NCBI GenBank assembly: GCA_947476625.1
Contig: CANJRA010000001.1
Span: 62,001 to 126,000 of the forward strand
DNA: 64,000 nucleotides
Reading direction: 5' to 3'
Source: Fidelibacterota bacterium
GTDB lineage: Bacteria; Pseudomonadota; Alphaproteobacteria; Rhodospirillales; Rhodospirillaceae
In this document: positions 55,103 through 63,722 of the stretch, piece after piece
Position numbering within the stretch: the stretch's first letter is position 1
Layout of the letters: each line of letters opens with the position of its first letter
Made by a program: the position numbers and the translations under genes
Notes under the pieces: model-generated
Told to the model about the DNA's origin: nothing
The model's database searches: none
What the model saw: the letters and a program-made list of their open reading frames with translations, nothing else

Positions 55103-56481
55103 GCTTTGGGCTGTTTGGCTTTCTTGTCCTGGCGGCCTGCGCCAACTCCCCTGATGTAGCATCCAAGCGGGCTATTCAACAGCTGCAAGCGGTGGCCGCG
55201 ACCGACAAGCCAACCTCGACACTCAAGGCCGCACCCGCCGGTAAGGGCGGTGTCCTTGGACCGGGTCAGCTTATCCCTGGTCTCGCACGGAACAACTTGC
55301 CGCCTATCCAGATCATGCCGTCGCGTCCGAGCCCCGACGCTGCCGACTTGGTGCGTGTCGGGCTGCTGGTCCCTCTCAGCGGCCAATCCGCGCCGGTGGG
55401 TCTCGCGCTGCTCAACGCGGCGCAGATGGCATTGTTTGACGTCGGCGACGAACGTTTTGTCCTTCAGGCCTACGACACCAAGGGCACGCCCGAGGGCGCG
55501 ATCGAAGCCTCCAACAAGGCGCTGTCACACGGCGTGCAGCTTATTTTGGGTCCGTTGTTTTCAGCGGAAGTAAAAGCCATCGCGCCGCAAGCCAATGCTG
55601 CGGGCGTCAACGTCGTGGCCTTCTCCACCGACCCCACCATCGCCGGCCCGCACGTCTTCGTCATGGGCTTCCTTGTCCAAGAACAAGTGCGTCAGATTGT
55701 GACGTACGCGCGCGCGCAAGGCCTTAAGCGCTTTGCCGTGCTTGCGCCGGAATCTGCTTACGGGCAATCGGTCGTAGAAGCCCTTAAGGAACTGGTACCG
55801 GCGCGCGGTGGTACAATTTCTCAGATCGCTTTTTATCAACCCGACGGTAAAAATCTCACTGAAGTCGTCCGCCGCTTAGGCGCCTACGATCAGCGCAAGA
55901 GTGCTTTGGAGCGTGAGAAAGCCCTGCTCGCCGGCAAGGATGACGAGATTTCACAACTCGCCAAGAAGCGCCTCGACCAACTTGATACTATCGGCGATGT
56001 GGATTTCGATGCGATCCTGCTGCCGGATCAAGGCGTCCGGCTGACGCAGGCCGCAGCGCTGCTGCCGTTTTACGACATCGATCCAGGCCGCGTACAATTG
56101 CTGGGAACGCTTCTGTGGAATACGCCCGGCTTGGGGCGCGAGTCGGCCATGGTCGGCGGCATTTTCCCAGCACCGCCTGCTGAATCCACGAAGCAATTCT
56201 TCGCGCGGTACCGCGAACTCTACGGTCAGGCGGCGCCGACAATTGCGACGCACGGCTACGATGCCGTAGCGCTGGCGGCTGTGTTGTCACGCGCGATTGC
56301 AACCAACGCCTTCACGGCGGAATCCATCACGTCGGACACGGGCTTCGCCGGGATCGACGGTATTTTCCGGTTTCTGCCAAATGGACTATCACAGCGTGGC
56401 TTCGCGATGATGAAAGTTGCGCGCGACGGCAGCGCGCCAGTTCAGCCCGCGCCGACCACCTTCGAGGCCGGGCAATTCTAA
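55063..56481 (+). CDS. LpoA-type penicillin-binding protein activator lipoprotein
   Basis: 472 aa. Signal peptide with lipobox LAAC (Cys about 26, in GFLVLAACANSP), then a periplasmic-binding-protein-like fold: DLVRVGLLVPLSGQSAPVGLALLNAAQMALFD and VQLILGPLFSAEVKAIAPQA. Such proteins are LpoA-like activators of class A PBPs, though alphaproteobacterial members are less studied. The TTG at 55063 has TGGAGG 6 bases upstream; a GTG at 55036 would add nine residues. Divergent from rsmI, a conserved alphaproteobacterial neighbourhood. Confidence 0.88.
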   Translation: MRPVLSIFQRVGSCFGLFGFLVLAACANSPDVASKRAIQQLQAVAATDKPTSTLKAAPAGKGGVLGPGQLIPGLARNNLPPIQIMPSRPSPDAADLVRVGLLVPLSGQSAPVGLALLNAAQMALFDVGDERFVLQAYDTKGTPEGAIEASNKALSHGVQLILGPLFSAEVKAIAPQANAAGVNVVAFSTDPTIAGPHVFVMGFLVQEQVRQIVTYARAQGLKRFAVLAPESAYGQSVVEALKELVPARGGTISQIAFYQPDGKNLTEVVRRLGAYDQRKSALEREKALLAGKDDEISQLAKKRLDQLDTIGDVDFDAILLPDQGVRLTQAAALLPFYDIDPGRVQLLGTLLWNTPGLGRESAMVGGIFPAPPAESTKQFFARYRELYGQAAPTIATHGYDAVALAAVLSRAIATNAFTAESITSDTGFAGIDGIFRFLPNGLSQRGFAMMKVARDGSAPVQPAPTTFEAGQF

Positions 56482-56505
56482 GCGCCCAGTTTTAAGTCCG
56501 CGAGA

Positions 56506-57336
56506 TTAGTTGAGCGGCATCACCTGAACTTTACTCTTTGACGCGGGGGCCGGCGTGCCTTGCGGTACGGGCTGCGAAATCGATGCATCCGGCTCAGCTG
56601 CCTGCGGCGCGGTATCAAGGGGCGCCGCGGCAGCTGCACCTGTGCCTTTGTCCAGCGAGTCTTTTAAATTTATCGCGGCGCGCAGTTTGTTGCGTTGAAC
56701 GATGGCTTGCGGATTGTCGTTGCCGACGCCGTAAACCGCTGCGTTCCAATCCTTGCGCGGTCTGATCACGGCGCCTTCAAAGGAGCCGCCCGCGAAAAGT
56801 CCGGCGCTGGTCGAATAGGCTACGATGTCATTGCCGACATTGGTCGTTGTCGCGGCTTCCGCACCAACGCCGATTGAGCCAATCGCCATGCCGACATTGG
56901 CGCCCAGCTTGAACTCATCGTTCAGCACCGAGCTCAATCCCTTCTCGGTCAAAATAATAAAAATGATAGCGGCTGACTGCATGCCGATTTGCAGTCCCAA
57001 AGAACCAGATGTCATGCGGTAAAACGCCGGATCACCGAAGCCGCCCTCAGGCTGGCGTGTTGCCAGGATGCCGTCGCCATAAGCGCCGCCAATAATGAAT
57101 CCAGCCTTGTAGTACGACGGAATGACCAGCACGCCCTTCGCCCGGCGCATCATGCTGTCGAATTCCTCGGACTTCATCTCGCGCCGTACGCGATCGACTG
57201 TAATCGAAGCCTCTTCAAGCACATGGCGCGCATCCAGCACGTCGCCCTCGCCGTCTGCAGCGCGGGCCACCGTGATAGCCAGTGGCGTAAGAAGCAAGCC
57301 TGCCGCGACGCTGCGCCGTGATATGGAAGATGTCAT
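56506..57336 (-). CDS. SYLF (Ysc84-like) domain exported protein
   Basis: 276 aa. N terminus MTSSISRRSVAAGLLLTPLA is twin-arginine-like, with cleavage near ARAAD. The SYLF domain (about 55-225) includes AKGVLVIPSYYKAGFIIGGAYGDG and GLQIGMQSAAIIFIILTEKGL; the C-terminal 50 residues are low-complexity Ala/Pro. SYLF domains bind phosphoinositides in eukaryotes and lipids in general; in bacteria they are usually periplasmic. ATG at 57336 with GAGGCGGA upstream. Converges with the lpoA-like gene, 24 bases apart. Confidence 0.9.
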   Translation of the reverse strand: MTSSISRRSVAAGLLLTPLAITVARAADGEGDVLDARHVLEEASITVDRVRREMKSEEFDSMMRRAKGVLVIPSYYKAGFIIGGAYGDGILATRQPEGGFGDPAFYRMTSGSLGLQIGMQSAAIIFIILTEKGLSSVLNDEFKLGANVGMAIGSIGVGAEAATTTNVGNDIVAYSTSAGLFAGGSFEGAVIRPRKDWNAAVYGVGNDNPQAIVQRNKLRAAINLKDSLDKGTGAAAAAPLDTAPQAAEPDASISQPVPQGTPAPASKSKVQVMPLN

Positions 57337-57463
57337 GATTCCGCCTCTGCCGTTGTCAAAGCTGGTAAGAGCGATTTTCAACTACGCCTGAACTGTGGCG
57401 AGTATAAGACAGCCGCGTCCCGCACGAAACAGTTCAACGCCCCGCCTTTATTGCAGGCGGGCT

Positions 57464-58720
57464 TTAACGCCCTCTGGCGACACTGTCGACGTAACGCCCT
57501 TGGAACATGGTGATTCCGAGTTGCTGGCCGACCTTAACCGCGGCATCGGAATCGTAACGCGCAAGAATGGTGCGGCCTTTTTTACGGTCGCGGATAATCT
57601 GCTTCAGCTCTTGACCTTGAGAGGTGCCGATATAGGCCGCCAGATCCGGGGTCCACATCAATTTGGCGTAGGCGACGCCGAGCCGGTTGGTATCGGCATA
57701 GGCAAACGTATTGAGGGTCGGGCCGTCGATGCAAATCCGGTAGCCGCGCTCGTTAACGAAGTCGCGCGCGAAAGCAAAGCTGCCAGGATCGGCGAAAATA
57801 TCATCGATGCGCATTTCAAGAACAACGTCCTGGCTGGATGGCGCAAAGTCATCGTCGAAGCTCAAGAATTCTTCCGACAGCACCGTCGAGACGTTCACAT
57901 TGATACTGAAGCCGTCACGCAACAAGGTGCGGTCTTCGCGCCGCGCGATCTGCGCCATAACGCGCCGGTCCAATGTTTGGGTCAGATGCTGGGACAGCCA
58001 TGGATTTACGGTCAGGTTCGTGCGCGGCATCAGCGTTTCGCGCAAATCGGCGATTGAGACAAAAACTTCAGTGAAAATTACTTCCGGCTTGCCGTCCTCA
58101 ACGAAGGCGCACACCGGCTGGCGGCGTGTGAAGCTCGATAGGTCGACCCGCGCCAGTGCCTCTTCAGCGCGGCCCAGTTCCAATGGCATTAAGGGCGTGC
58201 CGCGTTCTGCGTTGTTGCGCTGAAGTTCACGTTCGGCAATCAGCTCGGGCAATAACTTGCGCACCGATCGCTCGGTGGTGGCTGATTGGCGCATAGCGAA
58301 CGTCAGAATCTTGTCGTAATCCTGCGTCATGTCGAACCAGCTCGACAGACGGTTTTTGCGCGCATCGCTTTTCGATTTCTGCATCAAGGGGTCGCGTTCC
58401 CACAGCTTGAGCAGTTTGAGCATCGCGCGTTCGGCACTATCGGTTTCGTCGCGCTCGAAAATCACCATCAAGTCGGAATTGCGAAGGCGATACAGGCGCG
58501 CCGAACGCGTGCGCGTCAGCTCATCGAAAACCGTTTCTGCATTGCGCAGATTTTGTTTGTCGCGATTCTCGGGTTGAAGTCGCGACAAGTGCAGGCGGAT
58601 AACGCCCTTGTCGCGCGCGGCCGTATCGAGGGCTTTAAGATCATCAAGGAACCGTGCTTCCTGGCTTTCGCCGAGGGGGTTGGTCGAGGATCCTGCCGCT
58701 CCGGGTTTCTCTTCCGACAT
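57464..58720 (-). CDS. Degenerate EAL-like domain protein, intact copy
   Basis: 418 aa. N-terminal part (about 20-120) includes FLDDLKALDTAARDKGVIRLHLSRLQPENR and LYRLRNSDLMVIFERD; the C-terminal ~200 residues have an EAL-like barrel (FVNERGYRICIDGPTL, GVAYAKLMWTPDLA, AVKVGQQLGITMFQGRYVD). The catalytic EAL/EVL and metal-binding residues of c-di-GMP phosphodiesterases are not recognisable, so it is probably a receptor or scaffold rather than an enzyme. Shares the same layout with the adjacent gene at 58725, 4 bases apart. Role unknown. Confidence 0.75.
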   Translation of the reverse strand: MSEEKPGAAGSSTNPLGESQEARFLDDLKALDTAARDKGVIRLHLSRLQPENRDKQNLRNAETVFDELTRTRSARLYRLRNSDLMVIFERDETDSAERAMLKLLKLWERDPLMQKSKSDARKNRLSSWFDMTQDYDKILTFAMRQSATTERSVRKLLPELIAERELQRNNAERGTPLMPLELGRAEEALARVDLSSFTRRQPVCAFVEDGKPEVIFTEVFVSIADLRETLMPRTNLTVNPWLSQHLTQTLDRRVMAQIARREDRTLLRDGFSINVNVSTVLSEEFLSFDDDFAPSSQDVVLEMRIDDIFADPGSFAFARDFVNERGYRICIDGPTLNTFAYADTNRLGVAYAKLMWTPDLAAYIGTSQGQELKQIIRDRKKGRTILARYDSDAAVKVGQQLGITMFQGRYVDSVARGR

Positions 58721-58724
58721 GACT

Positions 58725-59969
58725 TTAGCCCCTTATCCCACGGAAGTTCGCTGCGGTGGCCGGGGCAGGTGCCGGGGCGGTAGCCGGCTTTTTGCGTGAT
58801 TTGTTGAAGGAATCCAGGAAGTGGCCTTGGAAAACCGCGATGCCCGATTTCAATCCCCAGGCCAAGGCCGCGGGTGAATCGCAACGCGAAAGAACGACTT
58901 TCTCGACGCCAATCTCTTGCACCATGTGACCCGCGTTACGATTGCTTTCCGGATCCATCATGTCGAGCAGTTCCGGGGCCCAGATGATTTTGGCGTAATC
59001 TGGTTTCATGCTGGCAACATCGAGCATCTGCAAAGTTGTTGTACTAAGGCCGTCGATCAAGATGGCATGGCCCATACTATTCAGCACGTTGCGGATATCG
59101 AGATACATATTGATGTTGGTCAGCAAGTCCAGGACCTGCACTTCGACGATAACTTTCTGACCCTTTTCGATGCGTCCGATGAATTCGCCGAAAGTCGGCG
59201 TCAAAACTGTTTCCAAGTTTAAATTCAAACTGACGCTCGGCGTACCGCGCGCCAATGGCGAGCGTCCGACAGTTTCCAACATCCGCAGATCCATCGTGCG
59301 GCTCAAGTCCTGGAACAGCCAGCGATCGCCAAGCAGATTTATATTTGGCGCAACTATGCGCTGAATATCAGCCACCGAGAGGAAGAATTCATAAAATTCG
59401 ATCGAAGCTTCTTTGGTCGCGGCATTGATCCGCAAAGCCACCTGGTCGCGGATGAAGGGCGCAACATTCGCGAACGCCAGTTTCTTCTGAACCTCATCCA
59501 GCATCGGCGGCGTCATTATCGGCGGCCCCGCGGCTGCACCTTTAGCCGGGGCCTGCTGCGCCTCTTGGCGCATCTGCTGGAAAGAATGTACCGCCATGGC
59601 AGCGTCGAGCGACAGATCGTACCAGGTCGTGAATTTGTCGGCGGTTTCGGCGTTCTCGATGGTAACTGGATCGCCTTCGTAAAGTTTACGGATGCGGTGC
59701 AGGATATTGTTGACGTCGCGCTGCGCGCCGGCGTTGACGATCATCACCAAGTCGTCGTTGGTTAAACTGAAAATCTGCACCGATCGCCCGCTTTCCAAGC
59801 TGCGGAACATGCGGGTGACGATTTTAATGCGTACCTAGGTCCGGTTGGGCGGCAAAAGCTGCGAAAGATGCAGGTGCACGACCTTGCGTCCTTCGGGATT
59901 GCGCCGCATCCGGTCGAGGGTGTCGACCAGCAGCGCCTCCTGATAGCCCTTGGCGCCTTGATTATACAT
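58725..59969 (-). pseudogene. Degenerate EAL-like protein, paralogue split by an amber codon
   Basis: Reading minus from ATG 59969: GYQEALLVDTLDRMRRNP and KVVHLHLSQLLPPNRT, TAG at 59835-59837, then in the same phase VRIKIVTRMFRSLESGRSVQ and onward to 58725, 415 codons in all including the TAG. The piece before the TAG aligns with the N-terminal region of the intact paralogue (VIRLHLSRLQPENR), and the piece after it with the rest (LDVASMKPDYAKIIWAPELL, GIAVFQGHFLDSF). So one ancestral gene is interrupted. Downstream could restart at ATG 59810 (361 aa), giving a protein that lacks its first ~50 residues. Confidence 0.7.
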
Positions 59970-60210
59970 CTGCGGGCTTACACAACTATTACGAGTTTCA
60001 TTCCGAGAGTGTGAGTCCAGTTCGGCGACCCTTGCGACCGCCACCTGACCTCAGAACCAATATAGTATATTTCATCCGACCCTATGGTGCACGGTAACCA
60101 TTTGGAAAAGATTAATAAATATTCTGAAGACGGTGGCCAAGAGACTTTTGTTGGCTCGCATTGATGGCGGCACGCCGGGATAAGAGGCGCGCCGCGTGAG
60201 GGGACATGAC

Positions 60211-61146
60211 GTGAAACGAATCATCGTGACAGGCGGCGCGGGCTTTATTGGGTCTCATCTCTGCGAGCGCCTTTTGAACGAAAAAGCCGAAGTGCTGTGT
60301 GTCGACAATTTCTTCACAGGGCGCCGTCAGAACGTGGCTCGGTTGTTTTCGAATCCCGGGTTCGAGCTCATGCGGCACGACGTTACCTTTCCCTTATACA
60401 TAGAAACTGACGAGATTTACAATTTAGCATGCCCTGCTTCGCCGGTTCATTACCAGTTCGACCCCGTCCAAACGACGAAAACCAGCGTCCACGGCGCTAT
60501 CAACATGCTCGGGTTGGCAAAACGCACCCGCGCTAAAATCCTGCAGGCCTCGACCAGCGAAGTTTATGGCGACCCGGCGGTCCATCCACAGGTCGAAAGC
60601 TATTGGGGCAACGTCAATCCGATTGGGCCGCGCGCCTGTTACGATGAGGGCAAGCGCTGCGCCGAGACCCTCTTCTTCGACTACTACCGCCAGCACAAGA
60701 CGCGTATCCGCGTCGCGCGCATTTTCAATACCTACGGGCCGCGCATGCTTCCGAACGACGGGCGCGTTGTCTCCAATTTCATCGTTCAAGCCCTGCAAGG
60801 TCACGACATTACGGTTTACGGCAAGGGCGACCAAACACGCTCCTTCTGCTATGTCGACGACCTCGTCGAAGGATTTTTAAGGCTGATGGCCGCGCCGGAT
60901 GACGTCACGGGCCCGATGAACCTGGGCAATCCGGTGGAAAGCACGATTCTTGAGCTGGCCGAGAAGATCATCGGCCTCGCCAAATCCAAATCGAAGATTA
61001 TCTATAAGCCGTTACCGCAAGACGATCCCACGCGTCGCCGCCCTGACATCAGCCAGGCCCGCGCCACGCTGAAATGGGAGCCCAAAACCAAGCTTGATGA
61101 CGGGCTCGGGCTCACGGTCGACTATTTCCGCAAACTTCTCGCATGA
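60211..61146 (+). CDS. UDP-glucuronate decarboxylase / NAD-dependent SDR epimerase (UXS-like)
   Basis: 311 aa extended short-chain dehydrogenase. NAD loop [19 protein letters not shown] (about 4-22), Ser/Tyr/Lys catalytic residues in STSEVYGDP and [15 protein letters not shown] (Tyr about 144, Lys about 148), and [22 protein letters not shown]. The overall pattern fits UDP-xylose synthase, converting UDP-glucuronate to UDP-xylose for envelope sugars, though other UDP-sugar epimerases are close. GTG at 60211 with GAGGGGA 6 bases upstream is preferred over 60196. Upstream of hldE, an envelope-sugar context. Confidence 0.88.
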   Translation: MKRIIVTGGAGFIGSHLCERLLNEKAEVLCVDNFFTGRRQNVARLFSNPGFELMRHDVTFPLYIETDEIYNLACPASPVHYQFDPVQTTKTSVHGAINMLGLAKRTRAKILQASTSEVYGDPAVHPQVESYWGNVNPIGPRACYDEGKRCAETLFFDYYRQHKTRIRVARIFNTYGPRMLPNDGRVVSNFIVQALQGHDITVYGKGDQTRSFCYVDDLVEGFLRLMAAPDDVTGPMNLGNPVESTILELAEKIIGLAKSKSKIIYKPLPQDDPTRRRPDISQARATLKWEPKTKLDDGLGLTVDYFRKLLA

Positions 61147-61188
61147 GAACCGCGTGACGCGGCAGCTTTGCCCCGCGATAATGCTTCC

Positions 61189-62685
61189 ATGACCCATTCG
61201 GCCGCCTCAGATTCCGATGACCTTGCCGCGCTGCTCGCGCGCTTCGCCGGGCGTAGTGTGTTGTGCGTGGGCGATGTGATGGTTGACCATTCGCTTTACG
61301 GCGATGTCAAACGCATCTCGCCGGAAGCGCCTGTACCGGTCGTACGTATCACACGCGAGGAAAGTGAACTCGGGGGCGCCGGCAATGTCGTGCGAAACCT
61401 TGCCGCGCTCGGCGCACGTTGCGCATTTGTCGCCGCGGTCGGTGACGACCGTGCTGGCCGCGACGTCGGCAACATGTTGGCGCAGCTGCCTGGCGTCGAG
61501 CCTTACTTGCGCGTTTCCAAGCGCCGCGAGACCACAGTTAAAAGTCGTTTCTTTAGCCAGGACGGGCAACAGCTGCTACGTGCCGACCGCGAGACCGTTG
61601 CGGAATTGTCGCCCGAAGGCTTGAAAGATTTGGAGCGCGCGGTCACCGCGCAAATCGCCGAATGCGACGCGGTTATTTTGTCTGACTATGGCAAGGGTGT
61701 GTTGACCGGCAGTCTTGCCGCGATGGTTATCGCCTGCGCGCGCAAAGCCAACAAGCCGGTCATCGTTGATCCCAAAGGCAACGACTATGCGCGCTATCGC
61801 GGTGCGACCGTTATTACACCCAACCGCGCCGAGTTGGCCGATGCCATAAAATTACCGGTCGATGATGAGGAACGCTTAGTAGCCGCGGCGAAATCCTTGC
61901 GCTCTCAGATCGGCATCGACGCGGTTCTGGTGACGCGCTCAGGCGAGGGCATGACGCTGCTCGATAAAGATACGCTTACGCATTTACCGGCAGAAACACG
62001 CGAGGTTGCCGACGTTACCGGCGCCGGCGATACGGTCGTTGCGACGCTTACGCTTGCGATTGCCAGTGGCGCCGATCTGCTTTCCGCGGCGCGGCTTGCA
62101 AACATTGCTGCGGGCATTGTTGTCGGACGTCATGGTACTGCCGTCGCTACGCCGGCCGATATCGCGGCAGCTCTGCGCCAAGACCAACGTGCGGATGCCG
62201 ACAACAAAGTCAGCGACCGCGGCGGCATGACGGCGCGCGCCATGGAGTGGCGGCGTCAGGGATTGAAGGTCGGGTTTACGAATGGCTGTTTCGATCTGCT
62301 TCACCCCGGCCATATCTCTCTGCTGCGTGAAGCGCGCGCGGCATGCGACAAGCTGGTAGTGGGCCTCAATAGCGACGCTTCTATAAAACGCCTGAAGGGC
62401 CCAGACCGCCCGGTGCAAAACGAAAGCGCGCGTGCCGCCGTCATGGCATCGCTGTCTTCCGTCGACCTGGTCGTCATTTTCGGCGAAGATACACCCGGCG
62501 CACTGATCGAGGTCTTGCGCCCGGATGTGCTGGTGAAGGGCGCCGACTACACACGGTCGCAGGTCGTCGGCGGGGACTTTGTCGAGAATTATGGCGGCAG
62601 GGTGGTTCTGGCGGAGATCCTTCCGTCTCATTCCACCACGGCGACCATTGCCGCTGCGAAGACGGCAAAATCGGCAAAGAGCTGA
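61189..62685 (+). CDS. hldE: Bifunctional heptose-7-phosphate kinase / heptose-1-phosphate adenylyltransferase
   Basis: 498 aa. The N-terminal ribokinase-like domain (about 1-330) carries ELGGAGNVVRNLAALGARCAF and the catalytic DVTGAGDTVVATLTLA; the C-terminal cytidylyltransferase-like domain begins with VGFTNGCFDLLHPGHISLLR (HxGH, about 364). HldE makes ADP-heptose for the LPS inner core. ATG at 61189 is chosen over a TTG 7 codons earlier, though neither has a strong Shine-Dalgarno. HldD (epimerase) and gmhB are not here. Confidence 0.95.
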   Translation: MTHSAASDSDDLAALLARFAGRSVLCVGDVMVDHSLYGDVKRISPEAPVPVVRITREESELGGAGNVVRNLAALGARCAFVAAVGDDRAGRDVGNMLAQLPGVEPYLRVSKRRETTVKSRFFSQDGQQLLRADRETVAELSPEGLKDLERAVTAQIAECDAVILSDYGKGVLTGSLAAMVIACARKANKPVIVDPKGNDYARYRGATVITPNRAELADAIKLPVDDEERLVAAAKSLRSQIGIDAVLVTRSGEGMTLLDKDTLTHLPAETREVADVTGAGDTVVATLTLAIASGADLLSAARLANIAAGIVVGRHGTAVATPADIAAALRQDQRADADNKVSDRGGMTARAMEWRRQGLKVGFTNGCFDLLHPGHISLLREARAACDKLVVGLNSDASIKRLKGPDRPVQNESARAAVMASLSSVDLVVIFGEDTPGALIEVLRPDVLVKGADYTRSQVVGGDFVENYGGRVVLAEILPSHSTTATIAAAKTAKSAKS

Positions 62686-62708
62686 GAAAGAAGGCGGGGC
62701 AAAGAATT

Positions 62709-63014
62709 ATGAAACGCATTTTGCATACGGTCCTTGGCATAACAGCCGCCCTTGGACTGGCTGGTTGCGTCACGAACGGCAAAACCTTCCCAAACGTAGA
62801 ATTCACGGGCGAAATGTTCCCCGAAGATCCGCCGGTCATCCGCCAGCCGGTATTGCCCGAGATGCTGGTGGCATGCCGAGGGCATGTTTTCGTGCCGGCG
62901 CTCGGTATGACGTTCGTGGTGAAGGGTAAATATGCGCCTGCGAAAGGCCAGTATCTGCGCAAAGAGCGCTTAACCGCTCCTTACCGCGTCTCATTCCGCA
63001 CGGTGCGCGCGTGA
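62709..63014 (+). CDS. Small lipoprotein, I78-inhibitor-like, probably frameshifted at its end
   Basis: 101 aa. Lipobox LAGC (Cys about 20, in ITAALGLAGCVTNGKTF). The rest (PVLPEMLVACRGHVFVPALG, LRKERLTAPYRVSFRTVRA) does not finish with a recognisable end. The stop TGA (63012-63014) overlaps a GTG in the -1 frame, from which TRLSVELDKLGRIIGLYYG follows directly to TGA at 63089-63091. That ending resembles the RLNVxLDxxGRIxxxxCG tail of I78 peptidase inhibitors. See the separate entry. Confidence 0.7.
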   Translation: MKRILHTVLGITAALGLAGCVTNGKTFPNVEFTGEMFPEDPPVIRQPVLPEMLVACRGHVFVPALGMTFVVKGKYAPAKGQYLRKERLTAPYRVSFRTVRA

Positions 63015-63091
63015 GCGTGGAGAGCAGCCCGACGCGCTTGAGCGTCGAACTCGACAAGCTGGGGCGTATCATCGGCCTTTATTACGGCTGA
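63011..63091 (+). other. Short -1 frame continuation resembling an I78 inhibitor tail
   Basis: 26 codons from GTG 63011, ending at TGA 63089-63091, with content Val-Ser-Val-Glu, then TRLSVELDKLGRIIGLYYG. A single-base change near 63008-63011 would fuse it to the upstream lipoprotein and give PYRVSFRTVRA followed by the tail, the order expected in I78. Alternatively it is a chance frame. Too short to call as a gene on its own. Confidence 0.4.
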
Positions 63092-63099
63092 GTGTCCGC

Positions 63100-63528
63100 C
63101 TAAAGGCGCGGATCTATCACCGAAGACAAACGCTGACCCGCCGCAGCACGTAAAACGGTAGCTGTATGGGCATCGGCCACCACCACACCGCAGGTCTCGG
63201 GAAGGATCTGCCAGGGAAAATGCGGCGGTACGGCGAAGGAAAAGCCGTCGCAATAGGGCACATATTCAAGCCACTTGGCGTCGCCGCGAAAATCCTCCGG
63301 CGTGCTTTTAACCTCGACCATCAGAATCGTCCCGGAACCATTAAGACCGACCACGTCGGCGCGCCGCCCATTCCCGAGCTTGAATTCCGTCAGGCTGGAA
63401 TAGCCCATGTCCTCCAGCCAGCGTGATACGCCCCGCGTGACCGCGGCAGTGACCGCCGCCGGCACCGCTTTCACCTGGGCCTTGCGAAACCGCGGGACCT
63501 GATTGAGGTTAGAAAAAGGAATGTTCAT
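63100..63528 (-). CDS. mmcB: MmcB-family DNA repair nuclease-fold protein
   Basis: 142 aa. MmcB, an SOS-linked repair protein first described in Caulobacter, has a PD-(D/E)XK-like fold: TEFKLGNGRRADVVGLN (acidic Asp) and LMVEVKSTPEDFRGDAKWLEYV (ExK) match it. N-terminal FSNLNQVPRF is shorter than a signal peptide. Converges with the short I78-like frame, 8 bases away. Its SOS box (if any) was not identified in the 190 bases upstream. Confidence 0.88.
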   Translation of the reverse strand: MNIPFSNLNQVPRFRKAQVKAVPAAVTAAVTRGVSRWLEDMGYSSLTEFKLGNGRRADVVGLNGSGTILMVEVKSTPEDFRGDAKWLEYVPYCDGFSFAVPPHFPWQILPETCGVVVADAHTATVLRAAAGQRLSSVIDPRL

Positions 63529-63722
63529 CTTATGTTCCCCTGGTCCAGATTACGGATGCAAGGGTCGAGGGCAAAGCGGCTTTATTTTACCGGTAGAATC
63601 AGTATGGTGCGCCCCTTCCCCGTTGCAAAAACGGCCCCTCAAAAAGGGGACCAAATAAGCGCCGCGCGCCAGAGAATTCAGAGTGAATTCAGAAGTGAAT
63701 ACAGATTACCGAAGGTGAGATC

